From positions 682,001 through 746,000 of the forward strand of contig CANMOU010000001.1 in NCBI GenBank assembly GCA_947499555.1: DNA of 64,000 bases, given 5' to 3'. Origin of the DNA: an uncultured Roseovarius sp. (GTDB taxonomy: Bacteria > Pseudomonadota > Alphaproteobacteria > Rhodobacterales > Rhodobacteraceae). Positions 47,095-55,202 of this stretch are shown piece after piece. The notes under the pieces are model-generated. The model searched no databases, was not told the origin of the DNA, and saw only the letters and a list, made by a program, of their open reading frames with translations. The first letter of the stretch is position 1. Every line of letters begins with the position of its first letter. Both the position numbers and the translations under genes were made by a program.

Positions 47095-48060
47095 ATGGCT
47101 CACTTCACGAACACAAAAATCAATGCGCTGATGTCTTCAAAGCGCCCTTTCCTCACCGATGGCGGGTTGGAGACGACGCTGGTTTTCCACAAAGGCATCG
47201 ATCTGCCCGCCTTTGCGTCTTTCCCGTTGCTGGCCGATGAGGCGGGCAGGGCAGTCCTGCGGGACTATTTCGAGACGTATCTGAACCTTGCACAGGCAAA
47301 CGGCACAGGGTTCGTCCTTGATACACCAACCTGGCGCGCCAGCCACGGCTGGGCCTACGATACCGGCTGGCAGCCAAGTGGCATTGACGACATCAATCGG
47401 GCCGCTGTGGAGTTTGCCCGCACCCTTGCCACCGAATGGGACGCAAAAGGTGTGCCTGTCGTGGTGAATGGCGTGGTCGGACCGCAGGGGGATGGCTATG
47501 TTCCCGATGCCGCGCTGAGCGCGGCCGAAGCGGAAGCCTACCACGCCCGTCAGATTGCCCACTTCGAAGCTGCTGGCATCGACATGGTGTCGGCTGTCAC
47601 GATGAATTACGTCGAGGAAGCCATGGGTGTGGCACTGGCCGCGAAGGGCCTGGATGTTCCGGTTGTCATTTCCTTCACGGTCGAAACGGACGGCGCCTTG
47701 CCGACCGGTCAAAGCGTGGCGGACGCAATTTCGCAGGTGGATGCCGCAACTGGGAACGCACCGCTATACTACATGATCAATTGCGCCCACCCTGACCATT
47801 TCTCGGCAATTCTGGAAGGCGCCGACTGGACTGCTCGGCTTGGCGGTCTGCGTGCCAATGCAAGCCGGATGAGCCACGAGGAACTGGACAATGCCGAAGA
47901 GCTCGACGATGGCGATCCGGAAGAATTCGGACAGCTGCATGCCAACCTGATGCAGGGGCTGGGATCAATCCGGGTTTTGGGTGGCTGCTGTGGCACCGAT
48001 CATCGCCATGTCGGTGCCGTGGGTCATTCCTGTGTCGGAGGGTCTGCCCATGCCGCTTGA
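47095..48060 (+). CDS. Homocysteine S-methyltransferase family protein
   Basis: Encodes 321 residues. The zinc-binding GGCCGTDHRH near residue 298 and an upstream conserved cysteine (YYMINCAHPDHF, near 230) form the thiol-methyltransferase site that activates homocysteine. FLTDGGLETTLVFHKGIDLP is the N-terminal family motif. The methyl donor could be betaine, S-methylmethionine or a DMSP-type compound; this cannot be decided here. Overlap with a GNAT gene suggests one transcript. Confidence 0.92.
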   Translation: MAHFTNTKINALMSSKRPFLTDGGLETTLVFHKGIDLPAFASFPLLADEAGRAVLRDYFETYLNLAQANGTGFVLDTPTWRASHGWAYDTGWQPSGIDDINRAAVEFARTLATEWDAKGVPVVVNGVVGPQGDGYVPDAALSAAEAEAYHARQIAHFEAAGIDMVSAVTMNYVEEAMGVALAAKGLDVPVVISFTVETDGALPTGQSVADAISQVDAATGNAPLYYMINCAHPDHFSAILEGADWTARLGGLRANASRMSHEELDNAEELDDGDPEEFGQLHANLMQGLGSIRVLGGCCGTDHRHVGAVGHSCVGGSAHAA

Positions 48061-48649
48061 AGGAAGTGAGTTGGAAAACATTCTGCTCCGCCGAGCAACA
48101 GAGGACGACGCCCTGACATTCCGGCAGGTCTTCGAGTTGGCCAGTGAAGGAATGGCACCGTGGGGCTGGGAGCGTGCAGCCGCGCCCGGCGAAGACCCAC
48201 TGGATGTCGGTCTCGCGCGTATGCGCAAGAAAATCTCCGAAGCGGCGCCAGGCACGGCCATCGTGGCCGAGGTCGACGGTCAACCGGCAGGCGGCGTCAT
48301 CACTTATGATATCGGCACCGAGCCGGAAGAGATAGCGCCTGACACGCCGCCGGTCTTCGTGCCGCTTATCGAATTGGAGAACCTCGCGCCTGAGACGCAT
48401 TACGTCAACGTCCTTGCGGTTTTCCCCGGCTTTCAGGGGCTCGGCGTTGGAAGGAGGCTCTTGCGCGCTGCGGCCGCCAACGCTGGCAAGAAGGGCATGA
48501 GCATCATCGTCGAGGAAAAAAATTCGGCGGCACTGGGGCTTTACCGAAGCGAGTGGTACGAAGCGCGCGCCATGCGCCCCGTGGTCGAAGGCGACGGCTG
48601 GTCTTGTCCGGGCGACAACTGGATCCTGATGATCCGTCCGCCGGACTAG
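48050..48649 (+). CDS. GNAT family N-acetyltransferase
   Basis: Encodes 199 residues from ATG 48050, which overlaps the previous gene by 11 bases. ILLRRATEDDALTFRQVFELA is the GNAT beta1-alpha1 region and VLAVFPGFQGLGVGRRLLRAA the acetyl-CoA-binding motif A. SIIVEEKNSAALGLYRSEWYE follows as motif B. The substrate is unknown. Confidence 0.88.
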   Translation: MPLEGSELENILLRRATEDDALTFRQVFELASEGMAPWGWERAAAPGEDPLDVGLARMRKKISEAAPGTAIVAEVDGQPAGGVITYDIGTEPEEIAPDTPPVFVPLIELENLAPETHYVNVLAVFPGFQGLGVGRRLLRAAAANAGKKGMSIIVEEKNSAALGLYRSEWYEARAMRPVVEGDGWSCPGDNWILMIRPPD

Positions 48650-48678
48650 GCCAACCGCCGCAAATCACCTCTTGTAAT

Positions 48679-48704
48679 GGGGCGCATGATCCTTTATGCG
48701 CCCC
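48679..48704 (+). promoter_or_regulatory. Hairpin in the leader of rpsB
   Basis: GGGGCGCAT (48679-48687) and ATGCGCCCC (48696-48704) form a perfect nine-base-pair stem with an eight-base loop, 120 bases before rpsB. No T run follows. It may be a ribosomal protein S2 autoregulatory element or part of the terminator of the preceding gene. Confidence 0.5.
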
Positions 48705-48823
48705 AAGCATTAAATCTCGCAGGTACGGGCGGGCTGATGGGGGAGACATTCCCAAAGGTCCACCGGTTGAGGCATCCGCCTTACATCCCGCACCGAGGCG
48801 TAAACCGGAAAGGAAATGACACG

Positions 48824-49669
48824 ATGGCTCTTCCAGAGTTCACCATGCGTCAGCTGTTGGAAGCTGGCGTTCACTTCGGCCACCAGACACAGCGTTGGAA
48901 CCCCCGCATGGGCGAGTTCATCTATGGCGCGCGCAATGGCATCCACATCATGGACCTCACGCAGACGGTTCCCATGCTCGACGCGGCGTTGAACGCGGTA
49001 CGGGAAACCGTTGCAAAAGGCGGTCGCATTCTGTTTGTCGGCACCAAGCGTCAGGCCTCTGCGCCGATTGCCGAGGCGGCCGAGAAATGTGCTCAGTATT
49101 ACATGAACCACCGCTGGCTTGGCGGCACGCTGACCAATTGGCAAACGGTGAGCCAGTCGATCAAGCGTCTCAATGAGATCGATGAGATGATGGAGGCAGG
49201 GTCCGACGGTTTGACCAAGAAAGAGCGTCTTGGTCTCGAGCGCGATCAGGGCAAATTGCAGGCCTCACTGGGCGGCATCCGCGAAATGGGCGGCACACCT
49301 GATCTTCTTTTTGTCATCGACGTGAAGAAAGAAGCGCTGGCCGTGGCCGAAGCCAACAAGCTGGGCATTCCGGTTGTGGCAGTTGTGGACACCAATTGCT
49401 CACCTGACGGTATCGACTATCTGATTCCGGGCAATGACGACGCAGCACGCGCCATTTCGCTTTACTGTGACCTGGTCTCGCGCGCCGCGCTCGACGGAAT
49501 GTCGGCACAGCTTGGCGCCGCCGGCGTTGATATTGGCGCGATGGAAGAAGCGCCTGTCGAAGAAGCCGTTGTCGAGGAAGCTGCTGCCGAGGAAGCACCG
49601 GCGGAAGCGCCCGCCGAAGAAGCCGCAACCGATACGGCAAGCACCGAAGACGCGCCAGCCGAAAGCTGA
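48824..49669 (+). CDS. rpsB: Ribosomal protein S2
   Basis: Encodes 281 residues from ATG 48824, after [27 protein letters not shown] and [12 protein letters not shown] are the universal N-terminal signatures, and [13 protein letters not shown] and [19 protein letters not shown] follow. The C-terminus carries an extra acidic tail of about 45 residues made of repeated EEA, APAEE and EEAV units, common in alphaproteobacterial S2. tsf follows after 73 bases, the usual rpsB-tsf pair. Confidence 0.98.
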   Translation: MALPEFTMRQLLEAGVHFGHQTQRWNPRMGEFIYGARNGIHIMDLTQTVPMLDAALNAVRETVAKGGRILFVGTKRQASAPIAEAAEKCAQYYMNHRWLGGTLTNWQTVSQSIKRLNEIDEMMEAGSDGLTKKERLGLERDQGKLQASLGGIREMGGTPDLLFVIDVKKEALAVAEANKLGIPVVAVVDTNCSPDGIDYLIPGNDDAARAISLYCDLVSRAALDGMSAQLGAAGVDIGAMEEAPVEEAVVEEAAAEEAPAEAPAEEAATDTASTEDAPAES

Positions 49670-49742
49670 TGCCGTCATGGCGTAGATTGCGGGGCAGGCT
49701 GGACCTGCCCCTGACACCTAAGAAGATTTGAGGAGAGCCAAA

Positions 49743-50618
49743 ATGGCGATCACTGCTGCACTTGTGAAAGAGCTGCGCGACACGACGGGCGCAGGCATGA
49801 TGGATGCGAAAAAAGCGTTGACCGAAACCAACGGCGATATGGAAGCAGCCGTTGACTGGCTGCGCACCAAGGGTCTTGCGAAAGCGGCCAAGAAATCGGG
49901 CCGGACCGCAGCAGAGGGCCTTGTGGCTGTCAAGGTTGACGGTGGCAAAGGCGTGGCGGTTGAAGTGAACTCGGAAACCGACTTCGTCGCGAAGAACGCT
50001 GAATTCCAGGACATGGTTGCAGGCGTTGCAGCCGCAGCGATGGGTGTTGCAGACACCGATGCTCTAGCCGCTGCCGATATGGGCGGAAAGTCCGTCGCGG
50101 ATACGATCACGGCCAAGGTTGCGACAATTGGTGAAAACATGTCCTTGCGCCGCATGGCGTCAGTCGAAGGCGGTGTTGTCGTCAGCTATGTGCACAACGC
50201 GGCTGCAGATGGCATGGGCAAAATCGGTGTTCTGGTCGCGATGACCGGTGGTGATGAGGCCTTTGGCAAGCAGGTGGCGATGCATATTGCTGCCACCAAC
50301 CCGGCGGCTCTCAACGAGGCAGAGCTCGACCCGGCTGTGGTTGAGAAAGAAAAGCAGGTTCAGATGGACATTGCCCGCGAAAGCGGCAAGCCCGAGCAAG
50401 TCATTGAGAAAATGATCGTGGGCCGCATGAAGAAGTTCATGGCCGAGGTCACGCTTGTGAACCAGTCCTTCGTCATCAACCCTGACCTGACCGTGGGGGC
50501 CGCTGCTGCAGAGGCAGGCGCCGAGATCACCGGCTTTATCCGCATGGAAGTCGGCGAAGGCATCGAGAAAAAAGAAGAAAACTTCGCCGAAGAAGTTGCG
50601 AAAGCGGCTCAGGGCTAA
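49743..50618 (+). CDS. tsf: Translation elongation factor Ts
   Basis: Encodes 291 residues from ATG 49743, with GAGGAGA upstream. [26 protein letters not shown] is the EF-Ts UBA-like N-terminus, and [15 protein letters not shown] marks the core that inserts into EF-Tu to release GDP. Length and domains are standard. A strong terminator follows 24 bases after the stop. Confidence 0.98.
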   Translation: MAITAALVKELRDTTGAGMMDAKKALTETNGDMEAAVDWLRTKGLAKAAKKSGRTAAEGLVAVKVDGGKGVAVEVNSETDFVAKNAEFQDMVAGVAAAAMGVADTDALAAADMGGKSVADTITAKVATIGENMSLRRMASVEGGVVVSYVHNAAADGMGKIGVLVAMTGGDEAFGKQVAMHIAATNPAALNEAELDPAVVEKEKQVQMDIARESGKPEQVIEKMIVGRMKKFMAEVTLVNQSFVINPDLTVGAAAAEAGAEITGFIRMEVGEGIEKKEENFAEEVAKAAQG

Positions 50619-50642
50619 GCTTTCCGGTAAGTTAGACAGGAA

Positions 50643-50666
50643 GGGCACCCTCGGGTGCCCTTTTTT
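50643..50666 (+). terminator. Rho-independent terminator after rpsB-tsf
   Basis: GGGCACCC (50643-50650) and GGGTGCCC (50653-50660) form a perfect eight-base-pair stem followed by six T residues (50661-50666). Confidence 0.92.
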
Positions 50667-50759
50667 GTTTTGAGGTGGGAGAGGGGGCCTCTTGGCTCTG
50701 ATTTGGCTGCTAACGCGGGCAATGGCAGCAAAGAGCCCATCTTGCATTTATTCGGCGAC

Positions 50760-50776
50760 GCAGCGAATGTCTGCTT
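50760..50776. repeat. Left copy of a dispersed inverted element flanking a VOC gene
   Basis: GCAGCGAATGTCTGCTT lies 24 bases before the VOC gene start. Its reverse complement resembles AAAGCGGCCATTCAC (51269-51283), 14 bases after that gene's stop, so the gene is bracketed by imperfect inverted copies. Related AAAGCGG[AC]C strings occur at 44568 and 55141. Confidence 0.45.
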
Positions 50777-50799
50777 AACATCGCTCTTGGGAGAAATTG

Positions 50800-51255
50800 A
50801 TGGAAGCAAAGACTGGCTTGGGCGCAATTCGCAGCATGGACTACGTGATCCTGCTCTGTGACGATATTGAAGGAATGAAGCAGTTCTACCGTGATGTTCT
50901 TGGCTTTGAGATTGAAGATGAAGCTGTCGGAACATGGGTCGGATTTCGAGTTGGAACACTCTACTTGGGTCTCCGACCTCGGGGGCGTTCGTATGATGGG
51001 AAGCCCATCCCTGAAAAGTCAGCCGGAGCACAAATTAGCTTCCGCGTCCCACCTGCAGATGTTGATTTAGCTCATGAAGAACTGTCGGCGAAGGGTGTCA
51101 AAGTCATCGAAGGTCCAACGAACCAGGATTGGACTCATCGGACCCTGTTCTTTCACGATCCAGAGTTCAACATCATCGAGATTTACGCCGACATACATCC
51201 GCGTGAGACTCTAGCCAGTCCAAGCGGTGTACATCTGTTGGTTCAAAACCAGTAG
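50800..51255 (+). CDS. VOC (glyoxalase/bleomycin-resistance fold) family protein
   Basis: Encodes 151 residues from ATG 50800 with GGGAGA upstream. Two beta-alpha-beta-beta-beta modules are evident: RSMDYVILLCDDIEGMKQFYRDVLGFEI at the N-terminus and HRTLFFHDPEFNIIEIYAD with the metal-binding glutamate near the C-terminus. The substrate is unknown. Base composition is more A/T-rich than in the flanking rpsB-tsf and amidinotransferase genes, and short inverted elements bracket it, both hints of acquisition. Confidence 0.85.
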   Translation: MEAKTGLGAIRSMDYVILLCDDIEGMKQFYRDVLGFEIEDEAVGTWVGFRVGTLYLGLRPRGRSYDGKPIPEKSAGAQISFRVPPADVDLAHEELSAKGVKVIEGPTNQDWTHRTLFFHDPEFNIIEIYADIHPRETLASPSGVHLLVQNQ

Positions 51256-51268
51256 TCGAGACCGACTC

Positions 51269-51284
51269 AAAAGCGGCCATTCAC
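51269..51284. repeat. Right copy of the dispersed element
   Basis: AAAGCGGCCATTCACC lies just after the VOC gene and is an imperfect inverted partner of 50760-50776. It is followed near 51290 by ACGGCAGCTTCG, which resembles the hairpin at 43906. Confidence 0.4.
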
Positions 51285-51399
51285 CAGAGCTATCTGAACG
51301 GCAGCTTCGTCCACTAAGCAGACATCAAACCTACCAACGCACCCAACGTAATCCCACTTCCCACCTCCTGCCAAAATGCTATAACTTCTTCCGTGGCAA

Positions 51400-51522
51400 A
51401 CCGGCGATGGCGTCGTCGGAGGGGCAGGGCCCTTCGCCGCATCCCACGTTCCTGTACGCCGGGACTTTCAATCAGGAGATTGAAGGCCCCACCTTCGTCT
51501 CCGCTCTGATAGGAGACAGGCC
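51400..51522 (+). promoter_or_regulatory. Structured leader of the amidinotransferase gene (candidate riboswitch-like element)
   Basis: Several hairpins compete before the start codon at 51523. TTCAATC/GATTGAA (51467-51473, 51478-51484) is a perfect seven-base-pair stem with loop AGGA. GAAGG/CCTTC near 51482-51496 overlaps it. GTCTCC/GGAGAC (51497-51502, 51512-51517) buries the ribosome-binding site GGAG seven bases from the ATG. Upstream, GGCGA near 51403 can pair with TCGCC near 51434. A sequestered ribosome-binding site with mutually exclusive stems is typical of translational control. I found no match to guanidine, glycine or SAM riboswitch consensus. Confidence 0.5.
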
Positions 51523-52647
51523 ATGTCGTGGTCGCCTGAGAAAACCGTCGTCAACAGCTGGAATGAATGGGATCCGCTTAAGCATGTCATCGTGGGCAAG
51601 GCCGATGACTGCCACATCCCGCCCGAGGAACCCGCGCTTGACGCCAAGGTACCCGAAGACAGCGATATGCGCGGCCAGTGGGGCAGGCGGCCGCAAGAGA
51701 CGATCGACCGCGCCAATGAACTTCTGGACACCTTCGCCGCCCAATTAGAGGCGCGGGGCGTGCGCGTGGATCGCCCGACGCCTATTGATCACAGCTTGCC
51801 TGCCAGCACGCCAGATTTCCACACCGACAGCCAGTTTGGCTGCATGCCCCCGCGCGATGTACTGCTGACCGTGGGCAGCGAGATCCTTGAGGCGACGATG
51901 TCCTATCGGTGCCGTTGGTTTGAATATCTCAACTACCGTCCGCTGTTGCAGCAGTATTTCAATGAGGACCCCAATTTCCGACATGAATGCGCCCCCAAGC
52001 CGCGCCTGACGGATGCGGATTACCATCCTGATTATCTCAGCGAGAAAATCGGCGTTGAAAAGCGTCTGAAATGGACGGCGGAGAAATTCTTTGTCACCAC
52101 GGAAGAAGAACCGCTCTTTGATGCCGCCGACGTGCTGCGCTTTGGCCGTGATCTCGTTGTCCAGCATGGGTTCACCACGAATCTCAAGGGCATCGAATGG
52201 ATTCGGCGGCACTTCCCCAATCATCGCGTACATGCGGTGAACTTCCCCGGCGATCCATATCCGATCCACATCGACGCCACATTCACGCCGCTGCGTCCCG
52301 GGCTTATCCTCAACAATCCGCAACGCCGCTTGCCCGATGATCAGCGCGACATGTTCGAGAGAAACGACTGGCAGATCGTGGATGCGGCCCAACCGGCCCA
52401 TAACGCGCCGCCGCCGCTGTGCTATTCGTCGACCTGGCTCAGCATGAATGTTCTGGTGCTCGACCCCAAGACCGTCTGCGTAGAGAAATCAGAGGTGTAT
52501 CAAGCCGAACAGATGGACAAGCTTGGCATGGAAGTCGTCGAGGTTGATCTGCGCGACGCCTATGCCTTTGGCGGTGGTCTGCATTGCTGCACGGCAGATG
52601 TCTACCGAGAAGGGAACTGCGAGGATTACTTTCCCAGCCTCTCCTGA
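51523..52647 (+). CDS. Amidinotransferase (glycine amidinotransferase-like)
   Basis: Encodes 374 residues of the guanidino-modifying family. The catalytic triad of human arginine:glycine amidinotransferase is matched by Asp200 (EEPLFDAADVLRFGRD), His249 (PIHIDATFTPL) and Cys355 (GGGLHCCTADVYRE), so transfer of an amidino group from arginine is likely. The acceptor (glycine, a diamine or an inosamine) is not revealed by sequence. The gene stands alone with a structured leader, which suggests dedicated control. Confidence 0.9.
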   Translation: MSWSPEKTVVNSWNEWDPLKHVIVGKADDCHIPPEEPALDAKVPEDSDMRGQWGRRPQETIDRANELLDTFAAQLEARGVRVDRPTPIDHSLPASTPDFHTDSQFGCMPPRDVLLTVGSEILEATMSYRCRWFEYLNYRPLLQQYFNEDPNFRHECAPKPRLTDADYHPDYLSEKIGVEKRLKWTAEKFFVTTEEEPLFDAADVLRFGRDLVVQHGFTTNLKGIEWIRRHFPNHRVHAVNFPGDPYPIHIDATFTPLRPGLILNNPQRRLPDDQRDMFERNDWQIVDAAQPAHNAPPPLCYSSTWLSMNVLVLDPKTVCVEKSEVYQAEQMDKLGMEVVEVDLRDAYAFGGGLHCCTADVYREGNCEDYFPSLS

Positions 52648-52654
52648 AAAAGAA

Positions 52655-52768
52655 ACGGTGCCGCCCGCAGGAAAGGACGGCACCGTACACACGCGATCCG
52701 CCAACATGGGGAAGGGAGGCGGTACTTTAAATGATGACCGGCAGTCCGATTAATAGAACTGCCGGTCA
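52655..52768. repeat. Two large hairpins in a convergent intergenic region
   Basis: ACGGTGCCG/CGGCACCGT (52655-52663, 52678-52686) forms nine base pairs, and TGACCGGCAGT/ACTGCCGGTCA (52735-52745, 52758-52768) forms eleven, the latter around an AT-rich loop. A third ACCGGCAG copy follows at 52781. The 295-base gap lies between the convergent amidinotransferase and luxR genes, so they may end transcription from both sides, although T runs are poor. Confidence 0.55.
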
Positions 52769-52942
52769 AACTCCGGAAGAACCGGCAGACCGGGGTACCC
52801 TGAAATTGCAGGGGTTTCCGACCTGATTGTTCCAAGGCTCAAAGCCACCACTCACGGAACATCACTATAATGCTACGTTCCTCGGAGGCATGGAAGTAGG
52901 GGAATCCATACCACGGCCTAAGACATTGAATTCGAATAAAAA

Positions 52943-53698
52943 TCAGTTATCCAAAACGAACATTTGGTTCTGAAAAGCTGCTTTCAGCACGGCTTGAGCC
53001 GTGGTTTCCACGCTGAGCGACTCGCGCGCAAGGCGAAGATGCTTTTCGATTGTCGCGGGCGTCAGTTCCAGCAAAACCGCGATATCCTGAATGGTTTTTC
53101 CATCGCCAACCCAGCCCAAAACCTCTTTCTGCCGCCGTGTCAGAGACCGCCCAGGGGCCGTGTAGGGCAGGGTGAGGATACGCAGATGCACCACATTGTT
53201 GAGCAGGATGATGTCTTCCCCATGCTCTTGCCAGACCGCGTCAATATCTGCTTGCGAAAGATCGACCCGTGCCGTCAGGGCGATGGCCCCTTTGGTACGG
53301 GGTGAAACTGATTTGAAGCTGATGGAATAGCCAGCTAGAACATTCATCGAGCGATTGAATGCGATGACCTTGTTTTCTTCGGGCGTCAGCGTCTCGGTGG
53401 CCAGCATTTCGGCCAGAACCGACCAGGAACACGCGCCTTCATGCTCCAGCGCCCAGCGAACCATGGGCGCATGAAAATAAAGCCCGTCCTGAATGAAAGT
53501 ATCCAGATAGGACCGGTCATGATTGCTGAGCAGCACGAAGTCTTCCGGGTCACCAAGCGAAGTCGCCGTCCGATAGCGCGTATACCCATATATCAAACGG
53601 TCAAAGCCGTACTCGGCCATGCGTGATGTGTGCATATCCCACAGCTCTTCAATGCTGGGAGCATTGAGCAACGCATTGAGTTCCTTCGCTAATATCAT
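52943..53698 (-). CDS. LuxR-type regulator with autoinducer-binding domain
   Basis: Encodes 251 residues. The first 170 resemble the AHL-binding domain (MAEYGFDRLIYGYTRYRT, SYLDTFIQDGLYFHAPMVRWALEH), though the usual DP pair is AP here. The C-terminus is a LuxR helix-turn-helix (LTRRQKEVLGWVGDGKTIQDIAVLLELTPATIEKHL). No luxI-type synthase is adjacent, so it is a candidate solo. It overlaps aroQ by four bases (ATGA) and is translated from the aroQ transcript. Confidence 0.88.
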   Translation of the reverse strand: MILAKELNALLNAPSIEELWDMHTSRMAEYGFDRLIYGYTRYRTATSLGDPEDFVLLSNHDRSYLDTFIQDGLYFHAPMVRWALEHEGACSWSVLAEMLATETLTPEENKVIAFNRSMNVLAGYSISFKSVSPRTKGAIALTARVDLSQADIDAVWQEHGEDIILLNNVVHLRILTLPYTAPGRSLTRRQKEVLGWVGDGKTIQDIAVLLELTPATIEKHLRLARESLSVETTAQAVLKAAFQNQMFVLDN

Positions 53699-54138
53699 GC
53701 ACGCGCCTTGAGATGCTGAGCCATGGCTTCAAGCGCAAGGACATATCCGTGCGCTCCAAAACCGCAAATAATGCCAAGGGCGACTTTCGCGATATAGGAT
53801 GTGTGCCGAAACTCTTCTCGCGCGTGAATGTTCGACAGGTGCAGCTCGATCGTCGGAATCTCGATGCTCGACACGGCATCCATCAACGCGACAGATGTAT
53901 GCGTATAGGCGCCAGCGTTCAGGATGATGCCATCATGCGTGCCACGCGCCGCGTGCAAACTATCGACCATCGCACCTTCGACATTGCTTTGCTCAAACGC
54001 CACGGTCACCCCAAGCGTTTTAGCCGTTTCATGGCACATGACTTCAATATCGGCGAGCGTCGTGCTGCCGTAGATCTCGGGCTGCCGTGTGCCCAACAGG
54101 TTCAGGTTCGGTCCGTTGAGAACCAGAATGGAAGTCAT
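53695..54138 (-). CDS. aroQ: 3-dehydroquinate dehydratase, type II
   Basis: Encodes 147 residues from ATG 54138. The dodecameric type II enzyme converts dehydroquinate to dehydroshikimate. ILVLNGPNLNLLGTRQPEIYG (active-site tyrosine and arginine), GIILNAGAYTHTSVAL and IELHLSNIHAREEFRH (catalytic histidine) are diagnostic. Coupling to a LuxR gene is unusual for a shikimate enzyme and may indicate a catabolic quinate role or simple gene adjacency. Confidence 0.96.
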   Translation of the reverse strand: MTSILVLNGPNLNLLGTRQPEIYGSTTLADIEVMCHETAKTLGVTVAFEQSNVEGAMVDSLHAARGTHDGIILNAGAYTHTSVALMDAVSSIEIPTIELHLSNIHAREEFRHTSYIAKVALGIICGFGAHGYVLALEAMAQHLKARA

Positions 54139-54540
54139 TGAAGCCACATCCTTTTTCAGGAGGTTTAAACTGGGATGCGGAGGATTGTCGAGAGAGACGC
54201 CCGTAAGCGCGTATTTTGGTGCAGGATGATGCAAAGGGGCATTAATCAGCGTCGAGACAATTTACATCATGAACGGCCCGTAGGGCGTTGTTATCAAAGC
54301 ATATATAGATATTCATGCTACGTATCTGCATTATATATTAATTTAACATAATACTGATTATGCGTTTATTTGATCTGCTCACGGACACATTCGAAACTGC
54401 CGCTCCTCTTACCTAAGAGACAAACTATCAATATCGATATGCCAAGCCGTAGTCAGATGTACTGCTGCTTCTTTGAATGACTGTTGTGCGGGACGGAGCG
54501 AACTTTGATGTTATACTGAAAGTACGAGATGGAGGTTCAC
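54139..54540. other. AT-rich divergent intergenic region
   Basis: The 402 bases between aroQ and the second VOC gene hold no credible reading frame. The stretch around 54295-54375 is far richer in A and T than the rest of the window. AAGGA before aroQ and GGAGG (54531-54535) before the VOC gene are the ribosome-binding sites. Promoters for both genes must lie here, but none has good consensus. Confidence 0.6.
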
Positions 54541-54918
54541 ATGGCGCAGTTCAGGTACATAGTGTCAGATGTCGACGAAGCGGTCGGGTTTTATCGCGAC
54601 AAACTTGGACTTCAATTGGTCGAACAATACGGTCCTGCCATGGCAATCCTGCGTTCGGGTGATCTTGACTTGTGGGTCGCTGGCCCGATGGCATCTGCGT
54701 CTAAGCCAATGCCAGATGGAACAAAGCCTGCCCCTGGCGGGTGGAATAGATGTGTGTTGACCGTCGCAAATCTGGTTGAGAAAGTTGCAGCCCTTCAAGG
54801 ACACAACGTCCATTTTCGGAATGAAATCGTCGAGGGGCCCGGCGGGAAGCAAATACTCTGCGAAGACCCTTCAGGAAACGTCGTCGAGCTATTCGAACCC
54901 TCCTTAACAAAGGAATAG
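54541..54918 (+). CDS. VOC (glyoxalase-fold) family protein
   Basis: Encodes 125 residues from ATG 54541, five bases after GGAGG. FRYIVSDVDEAVGFYRDKLGLQLVEQYG is the first glyoxalase module and GGKQILCEDPSGNVVELFEP the second, with the metal-binding glutamate. It has the same fold as the gene at 50800 but is too different to be a recent duplicate. Base use is A/T-shifted and it sits in an AT-rich island, suggesting transfer. Substrate unknown. Confidence 0.85.
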   Translation: MAQFRYIVSDVDEAVGFYRDKLGLQLVEQYGPAMAILRSGDLDLWVAGPMASASKPMPDGTKPAPGGWNRCVLTVANLVEKVAALQGHNVHFRNEIVEGPGGKQILCEDPSGNVVELFEPSLTKE

Positions 54919-55202
54919 TGCGAAAATTCTGGTCTGTTAAGGGCTCAGAGCTGCCGTGACAGCGGCGGGATTGGGGACGACGCATCCTAGGTGTGACCAA
55001 CGCGCTTTATGCCCGACAAGTCAGTCAGCCAAACATTCGGAGCCTTACGTCGACATTGCGTCGGCCCGTCGCTGGCACGGCGGGGCTACGACCCTTGATT
55101 CCGTGCCATGGGTGCGATGAACAGAGGTCTTGATTGGACCCAAAGCGGCCATCCGGCAAGTGGAGAAGGCAAATCGCAGCCCCCTGCCCGGCACATGCCG
55201 CA
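54919..55202. other. Intergenic region without recognisable gene
   Basis: The 284 bases between convergent genes show no reading frame of interest and no T-run terminator. CAAAGCGGCCATCC (55141-55154) matches the dispersed element seen after the VOC gene at 51269. Confidence 0.5.

Noticed and set aside
51400-51522. Known guanidine (classes I-III) or glycine riboswitch
   Set aside because: No ykkC core, no paired ACGR-loop hairpins, no class III pseudoknot sequence and no glycine aptamer core. The structure is reported only as a candidate new leader.
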